NCBI RefSeq assembly: GCF_000687935.1
Contig: NZ_JHZZ01000001.1
Span: 1,612,001-1,676,000, forward strand
Direction: 5' to 3'
Length of the DNA stretch: 64,000 bases
Source: Polaribacter sp. Hel_I_88
GTDB lineage: Bacteria > Bacteroidota > Bacteroidia > Flavobacteriales > Flavobacteriaceae
The position numbers were made by a program, and so were the translations under genes. This document shows, one piece after another, positions 51,396-60,537 of this stretch. The notes under the pieces were generated by a model, which worked only from the letters and a program-made list of their open reading frames with translations, did not search any database and was not told the DNA's origin. How positions within the stretch are numbered: the first letter of the stretch is position 1; each line of letters begins with the position of its first letter.

Positions 51396-52496
51396 ATGAA
51401 AAATGTAAACTTCAGGATTGGATTAAAACTAGTGTTTCTTGGTATTTTATTATCACTTAATAGTTGTAAAAAAGCTAGTGAATCTGCAAAAGAAGAATCA
51501 CCAAAAGAAGAAGGCTCAAAAACAGTGTATGCTAGTGAGGTTATTCCTTTTTTTGATGACTGGAAATTAATTTTAGGTGATGGCTCAAATGCTGGAATTG
51601 CCAATAATTTTGAAAACAAAGATTTCTTTTATACTACAAATGATGAAGATGGAAATTGGGTTGTTTTTAAAACTCCAAATGGTGGAGATACCCATGGAAC
51701 ATCAAACAATACTAGAACAGAATTGGCACAAGTAAAAAAATGGTATCCAGAAACTGCAAATGATAAGTTAACAGCCACCTTAAAAGTTATGAATGTTTCT
51801 GCAACAGGAGATGCTAGAGTTGCAGCTTCTCATGCTGTAGTTGTTGGCCAAATTCATAGTGCAGATAAACATGAAAATGAACCGCTTAAAATATTTTATA
51901 AAAAGTATCCAGGTCATACAAAAGGCTCTGTTTTTTGGCATTATGAAATTAATACTTTAGGTAATGATAATGCTGGCAGATGGGATTATTCCTCAGCAGT
52001 TTGGGGTAATGATTTTTCTGTGGTTGGTAAAGAAGCAAATACATATCCAGAAGAACCTAAGGATGGAATTGCTTTAGGAGAAGAGTTTAGTTATGAAATA
52101 GAAGTGAAAGATGGAATAATGTCTTTAAAATTCACAAGTAAAAATCATGAAACTAAAACATTTACTAAAAATTTAATCAAATCCGAATACACAACAAAGC
52201 AAGACATATCAGAACAAACTAAAAAACTATTTTTTCCAATTGGTCAAGATGGGGTAGAAAGAGAAAATGCATATTTAGGAGAAGGATGTTTCTTTAAATT
52301 AGGTTCTTACAATCAAACCAATGGAAAATCGCCAGAAATAAATAGAAATTGGTGTTCAGGTGCAGAAACTCATAATGGAGATATTAAAAAACAATATGCT
52401 GATGGTAATTATGCTGAAGTTTGGTTTAAAACTGCAAGTATTTCTGTAAGTGAAACTGCAGTTTCCAATGATGGATATTTTACTAAAAATGATTAA
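51396..52496 (+). CDS. PL7 family alginate lyase, lipoprotein (second copy)
   Basis: 366 residues with a lipobox ending at Cys24 (LSLNSC). The PL7 motifs are RTELAQ (107-112), QIH (152-154) and FFKLGSYNQ near the C-terminus, where the usual YFKxGxYNQ begins with Phe. It is clearly a paralogue of the PL7 enzyme at 47096 (shared layout from the PFxxxWKxxLGDG opening onward). An insert with two Cys (EGCFFK, NWCSGAETHNGD) could form a disulfide. Confidence 0.92.
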   Translation: MKNVNFRIGLKLVFLGILLSLNSCKKASESAKEESPKEEGSKTVYASEVIPFFDDWKLILGDGSNAGIANNFENKDFFYTTNDEDGNWVVFKTPNGGDTHGTSNNTRTELAQVKKWYPETANDKLTATLKVMNVSATGDARVAASHAVVVGQIHSADKHENEPLKIFYKKYPGHTKGSVFWHYEINTLGNDNAGRWDYSSAVWGNDFSVVGKEANTYPEEPKDGIALGEEFSYEIEVKDGIMSLKFTSKNHETKTFTKNLIKSEYTTKQDISEQTKKLFFPIGQDGVERENAYLGEGCFFKLGSYNQTNGKSPEINRNWCSGAETHNGDIKKQYADGNYAEVWFKTASISVSETAVSNDGYFTKND

Positions 52497-52513
52497 ATTA
52501 ATTAGAAAATACA

Positions 52514-53284
52514 ATGATAAACAAGAATAAATTAGAAGGGAAAAATGTTTTAATAACTGCAGGTGCTCAGGGAATTGGAGAATCTATCACGAAACATTTT
52601 ATAGATAGTGGTTCTAATGTTGCTATCCATTATTTTTCAAGTGCCGAAAATGCAAATAAATTAGTAGCCTATGCAAAAAGCAAAGGTCAAAAAGCAGTTG
52701 CCATTTCAGGTGATTTAACAATAGAAGCAGATGCAAATTCTTTAGTTACTAAAACAATAGACGCTTTTGGTGGTTTAGATATTCTAATTAACAATGCAGG
52801 TTCTTTGGTTGCACGTAAATTACTAAGTGAATTAGAGGCAGATTTTTGGCATAAAGTTATGGATATCAATCTTACATCTATGCAATTTGTAACAAGAGCT
52901 GCAGCTTCTTATTTAGCTAAAAATAATAATAGCAGTATTGTAAATTTAGCATCACTAGCAGGAAGAAAAGGTGGTCATCCTGGTTCTTTAGCATATGCAA
53001 CCAGTAAAGGTGCAATACTAACTTACACAAGAGCACTTTCAACAGAATTAGGCCCTAAAGGAACCAGAGTCAATGCTGTTGCTCCTGGACTTATTTTAGG
53101 AACATCTTTTCATAATACACACACAACAAAAGAATCTGCCAATGAAACTATTTCAGGAATTCCTATAGAAAGAGCAGGAAATACAGCAGATGTTGCAAGA
53201 GCAGTTTTATTCCTTGCTTCGGAATATGATGGCTTTATAACTGGTGCCACTTTAGATATTAATGGAGGGGTTTATAATATGTAG
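52514..53284 (+). CDS. SDR family oxidoreductase, candidate DEH reductase
   Basis: 256 residues, classical SDR: TAGAQGIG (15-22), NNAG (93-96), Ser147, Tyr161 and Lys165 (YATSK), ending LASEYDGFITGATLDINGGVYNM. As the last gene of an alginate-lyase operon it is a good candidate for the NAD(P)H-dependent reductase that turns 4-deoxy-5-ketouronate (DEH) into 2-keto-3-deoxygluconate. This assignment rests on context and not on substrate-specific residues. Confidence 0.82.
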   Translation: MINKNKLEGKNVLITAGAQGIGESITKHFIDSGSNVAIHYFSSAENANKLVAYAKSKGQKAVAISGDLTIEADANSLVTKTIDAFGGLDILINNAGSLVARKLLSELEADFWHKVMDINLTSMQFVTRAAASYLAKNNNSSIVNLASLAGRKGGHPGSLAYATSKGAILTYTRALSTELGPKGTRVNAVAPGLILGTSFHNTHTTKESANETISGIPIERAGNTADVARAVLFLASEYDGFITGATLDINGGVYNM

Positions 53285-53411
53285 TTTTAATTGCTCTTTG
53301 TGTTTAAAATTAAAGAATAGTGTTTTTTTCATAATTCTTTTTACTCATTTAATATTTTCATTATCTAATAATTAAATATTAAATAAAGTTTTAAAAATCA
53401 AAATATTATTG

Positions 53412-53441
53412 TATGTTTGGTAAACCAATTTGGTTTACCAA
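53412..53441 (+). promoter_or_regulatory. Promoter box and paired operators of the T9SS protein-PL17-kdgF unit
   Basis: TATGTTTG (53412-53419) overlaps the operator TTGGTAAACCAA (53417-53428). A second site, TTGGTTTACCAA, follows at 53430-53441 with the 13-bp spacing, and a degenerate third copy lies near 53445. Confidence 0.8.
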
Positions 53442-53490
53442 TATTTGGTTTGAAAAAAATCTATTATAAATAATTTAAAAACAAACACTT

Positions 53491-54432
53491 ATGAAAAAAA
53501 CATTACTTTTTATTTCTATAGCTTTTTTGGCTGTAACAATTAATGCTCAAACTGAATTAGTTCTAAATGGAACTTGTGACGATTTTCAAGAAGAGACAGG
53601 TGATAATGCAGATGCATGGGATATGACTCCTAATAGTAAAGTTAAGTTAGATGGTGAAAATGGAGCAGAATCAGATAGTCCATATGCTGCAATATGGAAA
53701 AATGATGCTTTAGAAGATGCACTAGAAATTAAATATCTTGGTGCAGCAGGTTCTTTAGATGAACAGCCAGGTTCTACAAGTAGTGGAAATAATGGAACTA
53801 GAGGAGTTAAGTTGTATGATGATGGAAACCCTTCAATTACTGGTAGTTCTCGTCGTTTGTATCAATTAGTGAAAGGTCTTGTAATAGGTAATACTTACAA
53901 TTTTTCTATAGATTCAAATTCAGAAGCTGCAGGAACTCCATCAGAAGTTTATATTTTAAATAACGAAATATCAAATGAAGATGGTATAGATGCAAATGGT
54001 TATACAGATGCTTCTGTTACAGCAGGTATGAGTATTACAAATGATGAGGGTCAGTGGGTAACAACAACATTTTCTTTCGTAGCAACAACTACAGAAGTTG
54101 TAATTTATGTAAGAGCATTAGCTGCTGATTCTGGAGATACAGAAGTTTTTTATGACAATATATCACTTAAACAAGCTGCTGCTGCTTCAGTAGATGATAT
54201 TTTTGCTTCTCAAGTGTCAGTATATCCAAACCCAGCAAATGAGTTTGTAAAAATTTCTTCTTCAGTTGATATTAACAAAGTAGAGATATACAATTTACTA
54301 GGTAAAAAAGTAATCAGCACATCAAAACTAACAAATAATAATTTAGATGTTTCTTCTCTATCAAAAGGAGTATATTTAATGAAATTAACTAGTGGAGAGT
54401 CTGTAGCTTCTAGAAAGTTAATAAAAAATTAA
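53491..54432 (+). CDS. Secreted binding-type protein with T9SS sorting domain
   Basis: 313 residues. The signal peptide is MKKTLLFISIAFLAVTINAQ. A beta-sandwich domain (about 22-230) follows, with NGTCDDFQEETGDNADAWDMTPNS at the front and FYDNISL at the end, like CBM4/9-type carbohydrate-binding jelly rolls. The type IX secretion domain (SVYPNPANEFVKISSS...LDVSSLSKGVYLMKL) ends the protein. No catalytic motif is visible. Placed first in the PL17-kdgF unit under two operators, it is likely an alginate-binding surface or secreted protein. Confidence 0.75.
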   Translation: MKKTLLFISIAFLAVTINAQTELVLNGTCDDFQEETGDNADAWDMTPNSKVKLDGENGAESDSPYAAIWKNDALEDALEIKYLGAAGSLDEQPGSTSSGNNGTRGVKLYDDGNPSITGSSRRLYQLVKGLVIGNTYNFSIDSNSEAAGTPSEVYILNNEISNEDGIDANGYTDASVTAGMSITNDEGQWVTTTFSFVATTTEVVIYVRALAADSGDTEVFYDNISLKQAAAASVDDIFASQVSVYPNPANEFVKISSSVDINKVEIYNLLGKKVISTSKLTNNNLDVSSLSKGVYLMKLTSGESVASRKLIKN

Positions 54433-54503
54433 AGACAATAGTTTAAAATTTTAAATAAGGACTCATGCAAATGAGTTCTTATTTTTTTAAAATAAAATAT
54501 AAA

Positions 54504-56768
54504 ATGAAAAAATTTCAAGCACTTTTATTTCTAGTATTAATTGCTTTTTCTTGTACAAATAACAAAGAAAAAGTTTTGGTTTCTGTTGATGATCAGCAGC
54601 ATCCCAATTTAATATTAACTACAAAAAGTGTTGCTGAAATTAAAACTCAATTAGGCTCAATTCCTTTGTTTGATGAAACTTTAGCAGTTGCCAAGCAAGA
54701 AGTAGATGCTGCCATTGAAACGGGTATAGATGTACCAGTTCCTAAAGATATGGCTGGTGGTTATACACATACTCAGCATAAATTAAATTATGCAAACATG
54801 CAAAAAGCTGGTGTTTTATTTCAGCTTTTGGGAGATGAAAAATATGCGATTTACATTAGAGATATGTTGTTAGAATATGCAAAAATATTCCCAACTTTTA
54901 AAACACATCCAGAACCAAGAAGTTATGCAACTGGTAAATTTTTCTGGCAATGTTTAAACGATTCTAATTGGTTAACCTATACAAGTCAGGCATATGATTG
55001 TATTTATAGTTGGTTGCCAAAAGAACAATCAGAGTATCTAAACAAAAATTTATTTAGACCTTATGCAGATTTTTTATCCGTAGAAAATCCAAAATATTTT
55101 AACAGAGTGCATAACCATTCCACTTGGGGAAATGTTGCTGTTGGTATGATTGGTTTGGTAATGGATGATGAAGAATTAATCAACAGAGCTTTATATGGTT
55201 TAGATAAAAGCAATGTAGATTTAACCGAAAAAGATAATGATGGTGGTTTTATTTTTGATAAAGATGGCAAAGCAGGTTTTTTAGCAAATGTAGATTCTCC
55301 TTTTTCTCCTGATGGTTTTTACACAGAAGGCCCTTATTACCAAAGATATGCAATGTATCCTTTTTTAATTTTTGCAGAAGCTTTAGAAAATAAAAAACCA
55401 GAGTTAAAAATTTTTGAATACAAAAATGGTGTTTTAATAAAAGCTGTGGATGCTTTATTAAACTTAACAGATGCAGATGGAGAATTTTTTCCTTTAAATG
55501 ATGGCCAAAAAGGAATGTCTTACTTTACGCCTTCTTTAATTTCAGCTGTAGATATTGCTTATTATTATGGTAATCAAGATGCAAGATTGTTATCAGTTGC
55601 TAAAAAACAAGGTGCTGTTCAATTAGATGCAACTGGTTTAAAAGTTGCGTTGGCATTAAAAAATGGCGAAGAAAAACCATTTATAAAACAATCTATGGAA
55701 TTATCTGATGGCTCAAAAGGCGATGAAGGTGGCATAGGAATTTTACGTTATAATAATGAAGACCAAACAATGGCTTTAGTATATAAATATGCTGCACAAG
55801 GGCTAAGTCATGGTCATTATGATAAATTATCATTTTCTATGTACGAAAATGGTGATGAAGTTTTACAAGATTATGGGTTATCCAGATTTGTAAATGTGGA
55901 ACAAAAAAATGGTGGAGGTTATTTAAAAGAGAACAAAACCTACGCAAAACATACAATTGCACATAATACAATTACACAAAATGAAATTTCTCATTTTGAT
56001 TATGATTTTGAAACAGGAAGCAAAAATCATCCAGAAAAATATGTTTTTGATGTTGCTGATAAAAATTTTCAAATTGTAAGTGCGAAAGAAAAAAATGCGT
56101 ATCCAGGAACAGAAATGCACAGAACTTTTATCATGATTAAAGATGAAAGTTTAGCAAAACCTTTTATAGTTGATATCAATAAAGTACAATCAAACAAAAA
56201 AAATCAATACGATTTACCTTTCCATTATTTTGGGCAAATCATTGCTACAAGTTTTAGGTATGATGTTCCAAAAACGCTTTCAACTTTAGGAGATAAATTT
56301 GGCTATAATCATATTTGGAAAGAAGGTTCAGGAAATGCAAATGCAGAAAGCGTTCAATTTACGTGGTTAGATAATAAGCGTTTTTACACGCTTACAGCAG
56401 CTACAAATAAAAACGATGAACTTATTCTAGCAAGAGTTGGTGCCAATGATCCTGAATTTAATTTAAGAAAAGATCCATCCATCATAATTAGAAAAAAGAA
56501 TACTCAAAATACGGTTTATGCATCTATTATAGAATCTCATGGAGATTATGACCCAGTAAAAGAGGTTGCAAATAATGCATACAGTAATTTTAAAAATATT
56601 CAAGTTTTAAGTGATGATACTAATTATACAGCTATCAAAATTCAATTTAAAGATGATAATGAGAAAACAATCATTTTATCGAACTTAGATACAGATAAAA
56701 ACAAAACACACACAGTAACTATAAATGGTATTAATTATTCTTGGGAAGGTTTTTACTATTACAAATAA
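54504..56768 (+). CDS. PL17 family oligo-alginate lyase, lipoprotein
   Basis: 754 residues from the ATG at 54504, which opens a clean lipoprotein signal (MKKFQALLFLVLIAFSC, Cys17). An ATG 39 bp upstream adds a poor leader. An alpha/alpha toroid domain (about 30-370) carries NRVHNHSTWGNVAVGM and FYTEGPYYQRYAMYPF. The heparinase II/III-like beta domain contains GLSHGHYDKLSF with the conserved His. PL17 enzymes release unsaturated monouronates exolytically from alginate oligomers, the step before KdgF. Confidence 0.92.
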   Translation: MKKFQALLFLVLIAFSCTNNKEKVLVSVDDQQHPNLILTTKSVAEIKTQLGSIPLFDETLAVAKQEVDAAIETGIDVPVPKDMAGGYTHTQHKLNYANMQKAGVLFQLLGDEKYAIYIRDMLLEYAKIFPTFKTHPEPRSYATGKFFWQCLNDSNWLTYTSQAYDCIYSWLPKEQSEYLNKNLFRPYADFLSVENPKYFNRVHNHSTWGNVAVGMIGLVMDDEELINRALYGLDKSNVDLTEKDNDGGFIFDKDGKAGFLANVDSPFSPDGFYTEGPYYQRYAMYPFLIFAEALENKKPELKIFEYKNGVLIKAVDALLNLTDADGEFFPLNDGQKGMSYFTPSLISAVDIAYYYGNQDARLLSVAKKQGAVQLDATGLKVALALKNGEEKPFIKQSMELSDGSKGDEGGIGILRYNNEDQTMALVYKYAAQGLSHGHYDKLSFSMYENGDEVLQDYGLSRFVNVEQKNGGGYLKENKTYAKHTIAHNTITQNEISHFDYDFETGSKNHPEKYVFDVADKNFQIVSAKEKNAYPGTEMHRTFIMIKDESLAKPFIVDINKVQSNKKNQYDLPFHYFGQIIATSFRYDVPKTLSTLGDKFGYNHIWKEGSGNANAESVQFTWLDNKRFYTLTAATNKNDELILARVGANDPEFNLRKDPSIIIRKKNTQNTVYASIIESHGDYDPVKEVANNAYSNFKNIQVLSDDTNYTAIKIQFKDDNEKTIILSNLDTDKNKTHTVTINGINYSWEGFYYYK

Positions 56769-56791
56769 AATAATCAGACAAAATATATAAA

Positions 56792-57166
56792 ATGAAAAGA
56801 TTTAGCGAAAAGTACATCGTTGCAAAAGAGTTAGAATGGGAAGTTCTTGGAGGAGGAGTTTCAAGAAAATTTTTAGGGTATGACAATCAAATTATGATGG
56901 TAAGCGTAAAGTTTGATAAAGGAGCGTTAGGTGCACCACATCAACATTTTCATACACAAGCTACCTATTGTGTTTCAGGTAAATTCGAATTTGAAATTGA
57001 TGGTGTAAAGCAAATTGTAGAAGCTGGAGATGGTGTTTATATAGAACCTAACTTATTACATAGTGCAATTTGTTTAGAGGAAGGACAACTAATTGACACT
57101 TTTAGCCCTGTAAGAGAAGATTTTTTAACAGGTGAAGGACCATCTTATTTTGGAGATAAAAGTTAA
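56792..57166 (+). CDS. kdgF: KdgF: unsaturated uronate ring-opening cupin
   Basis: 124 residues, a single cupin. The metal-site histidines and Gln lie in PHQHFHTQATYCVSGKFEFEIDG, with a further His in EPNLLHSAICLEEG, and the end is FSPVREDFL. KdgF converts the 4,5-unsaturated monouronate released by lyases into its linear 5-keto form (DEH). It follows the PL17 gene by 23 bp, which puts release and ring opening in one unit. Confidence 0.93.
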   Translation: MKRFSEKYIVAKELEWEVLGGGVSRKFLGYDNQIMMVSVKFDKGALGAPHQHFHTQATYCVSGKFEFEIDGVKQIVEAGDGVYIEPNLLHSAICLEEGQLIDTFSPVREDFLTGEGPSYFGDKS

Positions 57167-57203
57167 AAAGAAAAATTAATTCTTTTATTTATAAAATAAT
57201 ATA

Positions 57204-57233
57204 TATATTTGGTAAACCAGTTTGGTAAACCAA
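57204..57233 (+). promoter_or_regulatory. Promoter box and paired operators of the second susC-susD operon
   Basis: TATATTTG (57204-57211) overlaps the operator TTGGTAAACCAG (57209-57220). A second site, TTGGTAAACCAA, follows at 57222-57233, 67 bp before the susC start. Confidence 0.8.
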
Positions 57234-57300
57234 AAGAAAACTCGAACAATAAATATTTTTAAAAATAAAATTTTGACAAATTAATTCAAATCAATTAACT

Positions 57301-60300
57301 ATGAATTTAAAAATTAAGTCTATATTTTTTCTTTTACTCTTAAGTTGCTCTTTCTTGCATGCACAAGAAGAAGTTACAGTAAAAGGAACTGTTACATCAG
57401 CAGGTGATGGTGAACCTATTTTGGGAGCAAATATTGTTATTTTAGGTACTGTAAGAGGAACAAGTACAGATTTTGATGGTAAGTATAGCATTAAGGTAAA
57501 GTCTGGAGAAATAATTCAATTTTCTTATTTAGGTTTTGTTACGAAAACGATTACGTTCAAAGATCAAAGAATAATTGACGCACAACTTGTAGAAGATTCT
57601 AATCAATTAGATGAAATTGTTATCGTTGGTTATGGAGACCAAAAGAAAAAAACAGTAACAAGTGCTTTAACTCAGGTTTCTGGAGATGATTTGCAGAAAC
57701 AATCAGTTGCAAGAGTTGAAGATGCGTTAAGGGGTAGAGTTGCAGGTTTAAGAATACAAACTGTAGCCTCTGAAGCTGGTGGAGATCCAAAAATTACATT
57801 AAGAGGTCCAGGATCTATAACAGGTTCTTCATCTCCATTAATTGTTGTAGATGGAGTTGTTTTAGGTAACGAACCAGATATTTTAGGAACTATCGATAAT
57901 AATAATATTGAAACTATAAGTGTATTAAAAGATGCGTCTTCTGTAGCAATTTATGGTTCAAGGGGTGCAAATGGAGTTATTTTGGTTACTTTGAAAGAAG
58001 GAGTTGTTGGGCAAACAACATTTTCTTATAATACATTTACAGGATATAAATATGCTGAAAATAATTCAAATTTCAACACTACTATAGCACAAGAAAGAGC
58101 AAGGTTAAATGGTTTGCAAAGTACTATAGATGGCATATCTACCAACAGTATAAATTATGATAGAATAATTGGTAGCTATAATTCAGCTTATGCAGAGTTA
58201 GAAGCTATGGATTTTATAGCTTCTTTAGGGGATGGAGAAAAAAACTGGCAAGATGAAATATTTGAAGGTGGTTTTATACAGAATCATTCTTTTGCTGTAA
58301 GAGGTGGTACAGAATTAACTAGTTACTCTGCTTCTATGGGTTATTTAGAAGATCAAGGTATTGCAATTAAAGATAACTTTAATAAGTATAATGCAAGAAT
58401 AAAAATAGATAGCAGATCTAAAAACAAAAAAATTAAATATGGTGCAAACATTCGTTTAAACTATAATGATCAAGAAAGGTTGCCATCAAGATTTACAGAT
58501 CCTATAAGACAATTGGGGCATTTGCCACTTCGTTTAAATGAAGATCATTTAAATTATGTAACCCAATTTTCTACAGCACCAGGTGTTTCTACAGATGCAG
58601 GAAAATTATTTGAAAACTTAGGCGTTGGTAGTTATGGTTTCTCACGAGCTTTTGACCACGTTTTTACACAAGATCCAGACAATCCAAGAGCCATTGCTAG
58701 AGATCCAATTACGGGTTTACCTATAGCTAGTCCTCTTACTTCTGGCGGATTGACTTTATCAACTACTAAAAACGTACACCCATTAGTACATTTTTTAGAA
58801 AGATCTAGCACTAAAAAGAAGTTGGATTTAAATGCATCATCATATATTGATTTTAAATTAGCAGATGGGCTAAATTTTAGACAATCTATTTCTGGTGTTT
58901 TTAGACATAATAAAACAAATCAAATCGATTTTGTACTGGGTCAAGAAAATAGAGATCAAGAATCTACTAGATTTGAAAGTAGAGATGAATTAAATCAATA
59001 TGCTTTTGAATCTACTCTTAAATATAAGAAAGAAATTAAAAAACATAGTTTTAATTCTATTCTAGGTTTTGAATATACACAGAGAGATTTTTACACGCAA
59101 GAATCTGATGCTGTAGGTTTTTCAAATGATTTTAATAATAACATTGCAATAGCAGATGGAGGAACTACTTTTACAGATAATGGAACAGATAAATTAGTTT
59201 CTTATTTTGGTAGAATAGACTATAATTATGATGAAAAATATTTATTGCAAATATCTGCACGTGCAGATGGTAGCACAAGATTTGGTTCAAATAATAGGTT
59301 TGGTTACTTTCCTGCAGCTTCAGCTGGTTGGATTTTATCCAAAGAAAAATTTTTAGAATCTAGTAAGATAATTAGCTTTTTAAAATTAAGAGCAAGTTAT
59401 GGTGTGTCTGGTTCTAATGAAATATCAAACGATGTTTTTCAATCTTTATACAGATTTGAAGAATCTTTTAACACTATTAGTTATGATGGAATAACAGGGG
59501 TTAAAGGAATTACACTAGCGAATCAAGCTTTAGGATGGGAGAAATTAATTGAATTTAATCCTGGTATCGATGTTACTTTTGGTAGAGGTCTTATCAATTT
59601 ATCTGTAGACTACTATACAAGAACTAGTGAGGATTTATTACTTTTTGCACCAGTTTCTGCAACCTATGGAACAGATAATTGGCTACAAAATATTGGTGAA
59701 GTAGAAAATAGAGGATTAGAAATTGAATTAAATTCTAGATTAATTACCAAAGAAAACTTTAGATGGAGTGCTTCAGGGCAATTTTCATTAAATAGAAATG
59801 AAGTTAAAAGTTTAGGAAATAACGACCAAATTATTTCTAGAATTGAACAGGATACAAGAGCAACAGAATTTATAGCAAGAGTTGGGCAACCAATAACCTC
59901 TTTTTATGGTTGGGTTTATGAAAAAGAAGTTCCTTTAGAGTGGATTGATAACCCTTTTAACAGATTTAATAATGATTTTGCAGATGTATATGTAAAAGAT
60001 TTAAACGGAGATGGTATTATAGATGATGAAGATAGAACTGAATTAGGAAGTCCATATCCAGATTTTGAATGGGGCTTTGCTTCAGATTTTACTTTCTATG
60101 ATTTTGATATGTCTTTCTTATTCCAAGGTTCTCATGGTGCAGAAGTAAGAGTTGCAGATTTAGATCAACTTTATTATGCAAGTGAATCTGCTGTGAATGA
60201 AGTTGCTAATTTTCCAGATAGAGATTTAACTGTTCACAGAAGATTTACAGACGATCATATACAAGATGCTTCTTTTGTAGCTTTAAGAAACGTAACATTA

Positions 60301-60531
60301 GGGTATAATATGCCAGAATCTATAACATCGAAACTTAATTGTACTAATTTGAGATTGTATTTAACTGGTGAAAACTTATTGTTTTTTACAGCAAAAGGAT
60401 ACGAAGGCTTTAATCCAGAAGCACAAGGTCAAACATCAAGTAATGCAAATACACCTTTAACTTCTGGTTATCAAAGAGGAGATGGACCAATTGTTAAAAC
60501 GGTTTCTGCAGGTATTAACTTTCAATTTTAA
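57301..60531 (+). CDS. SusC/RagA family TonB-dependent transporter (second)
   Basis: 1076 residues. A signal peptide to about residue 21 precedes a carboxypeptidase-D-like domain (VTVKGTVTSAGDGEPILGANIVILGTVRGTSTDFDGKYSI), the plug (RVEDALRGRVAGLRIQTVASEAGGDPKITLRGPGS; ISVLKDASSVAIYGSRGANGVILV) and a barrel ending in Phe (SAGINFQF). It differs enough from the first SusC to suggest a different size class of ligand. SusD follows by 6 bp. Confidence 0.94.
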   Translation: MNLKIKSIFFLLLLSCSFLHAQEEVTVKGTVTSAGDGEPILGANIVILGTVRGTSTDFDGKYSIKVKSGEIIQFSYLGFVTKTITFKDQRIIDAQLVEDSNQLDEIVIVGYGDQKKKTVTSALTQVSGDDLQKQSVARVEDALRGRVAGLRIQTVASEAGGDPKITLRGPGSITGSSSPLIVVDGVVLGNEPDILGTIDNNNIETISVLKDASSVAIYGSRGANGVILVTLKEGVVGQTTFSYNTFTGYKYAENNSNFNTTIAQERARLNGLQSTIDGISTNSINYDRIIGSYNSAYAELEAMDFIASLGDGEKNWQDEIFEGGFIQNHSFAVRGGTELTSYSASMGYLEDQGIAIKDNFNKYNARIKIDSRSKNKKIKYGANIRLNYNDQERLPSRFTDPIRQLGHLPLRLNEDHLNYVTQFSTAPGVSTDAGKLFENLGVGSYGFSRAFDHVFTQDPDNPRAIARDPITGLPIASPLTSGGLTLSTTKNVHPLVHFLERSSTKKKLDLNASSYIDFKLADGLNFRQSISGVFRHNKTNQIDFVLGQENRDQESTRFESRDELNQYAFESTLKYKKEIKKHSFNSILGFEYTQRDFYTQESDAVGFSNDFNNNIAIADGGTTFTDNGTDKLVSYFGRIDYNYDEKYLLQISARADGSTRFGSNNRFGYFPAASAGWILSKEKFLESSKIISFLKLRASYGVSGSNEISNDVFQSLYRFEESFNTISYDGITGVKGITLANQALGWEKLIEFNPGIDVTFGRGLINLSVDYYTRTSEDLLLFAPVSATYGTDNWLQNIGEVENRGLEIELNSRLITKENFRWSASGQFSLNRNEVKSLGNNDQIISRIEQDTRATEFIARVGQPITSFYGWVYEKEVPLEWIDNPFNRFNNDFADVYVKDLNGDGIIDDEDRTELGSPYPDFEWGFASDFTFYDFDMSFLFQGSHGAEVRVADLDQLYYASESAVNEVANFPDRDLTVHRRFTDDHIQDASFVALRNVTLGYNMPESITSKLNCTNLRLYLTGENLLFFTAKGYEGFNPEAQGQTSSNANTPLTSGYQRGDGPIVKTVSAGINFQF

Positions 60532-60537
60532 AAAATT

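Noticed and set aside
57165..57190. Terminator after kdgF
   Set aside because: Only a 7-bp stem made almost entirely of A-T pairs is present, too weak to call in this AT-rich sequence.
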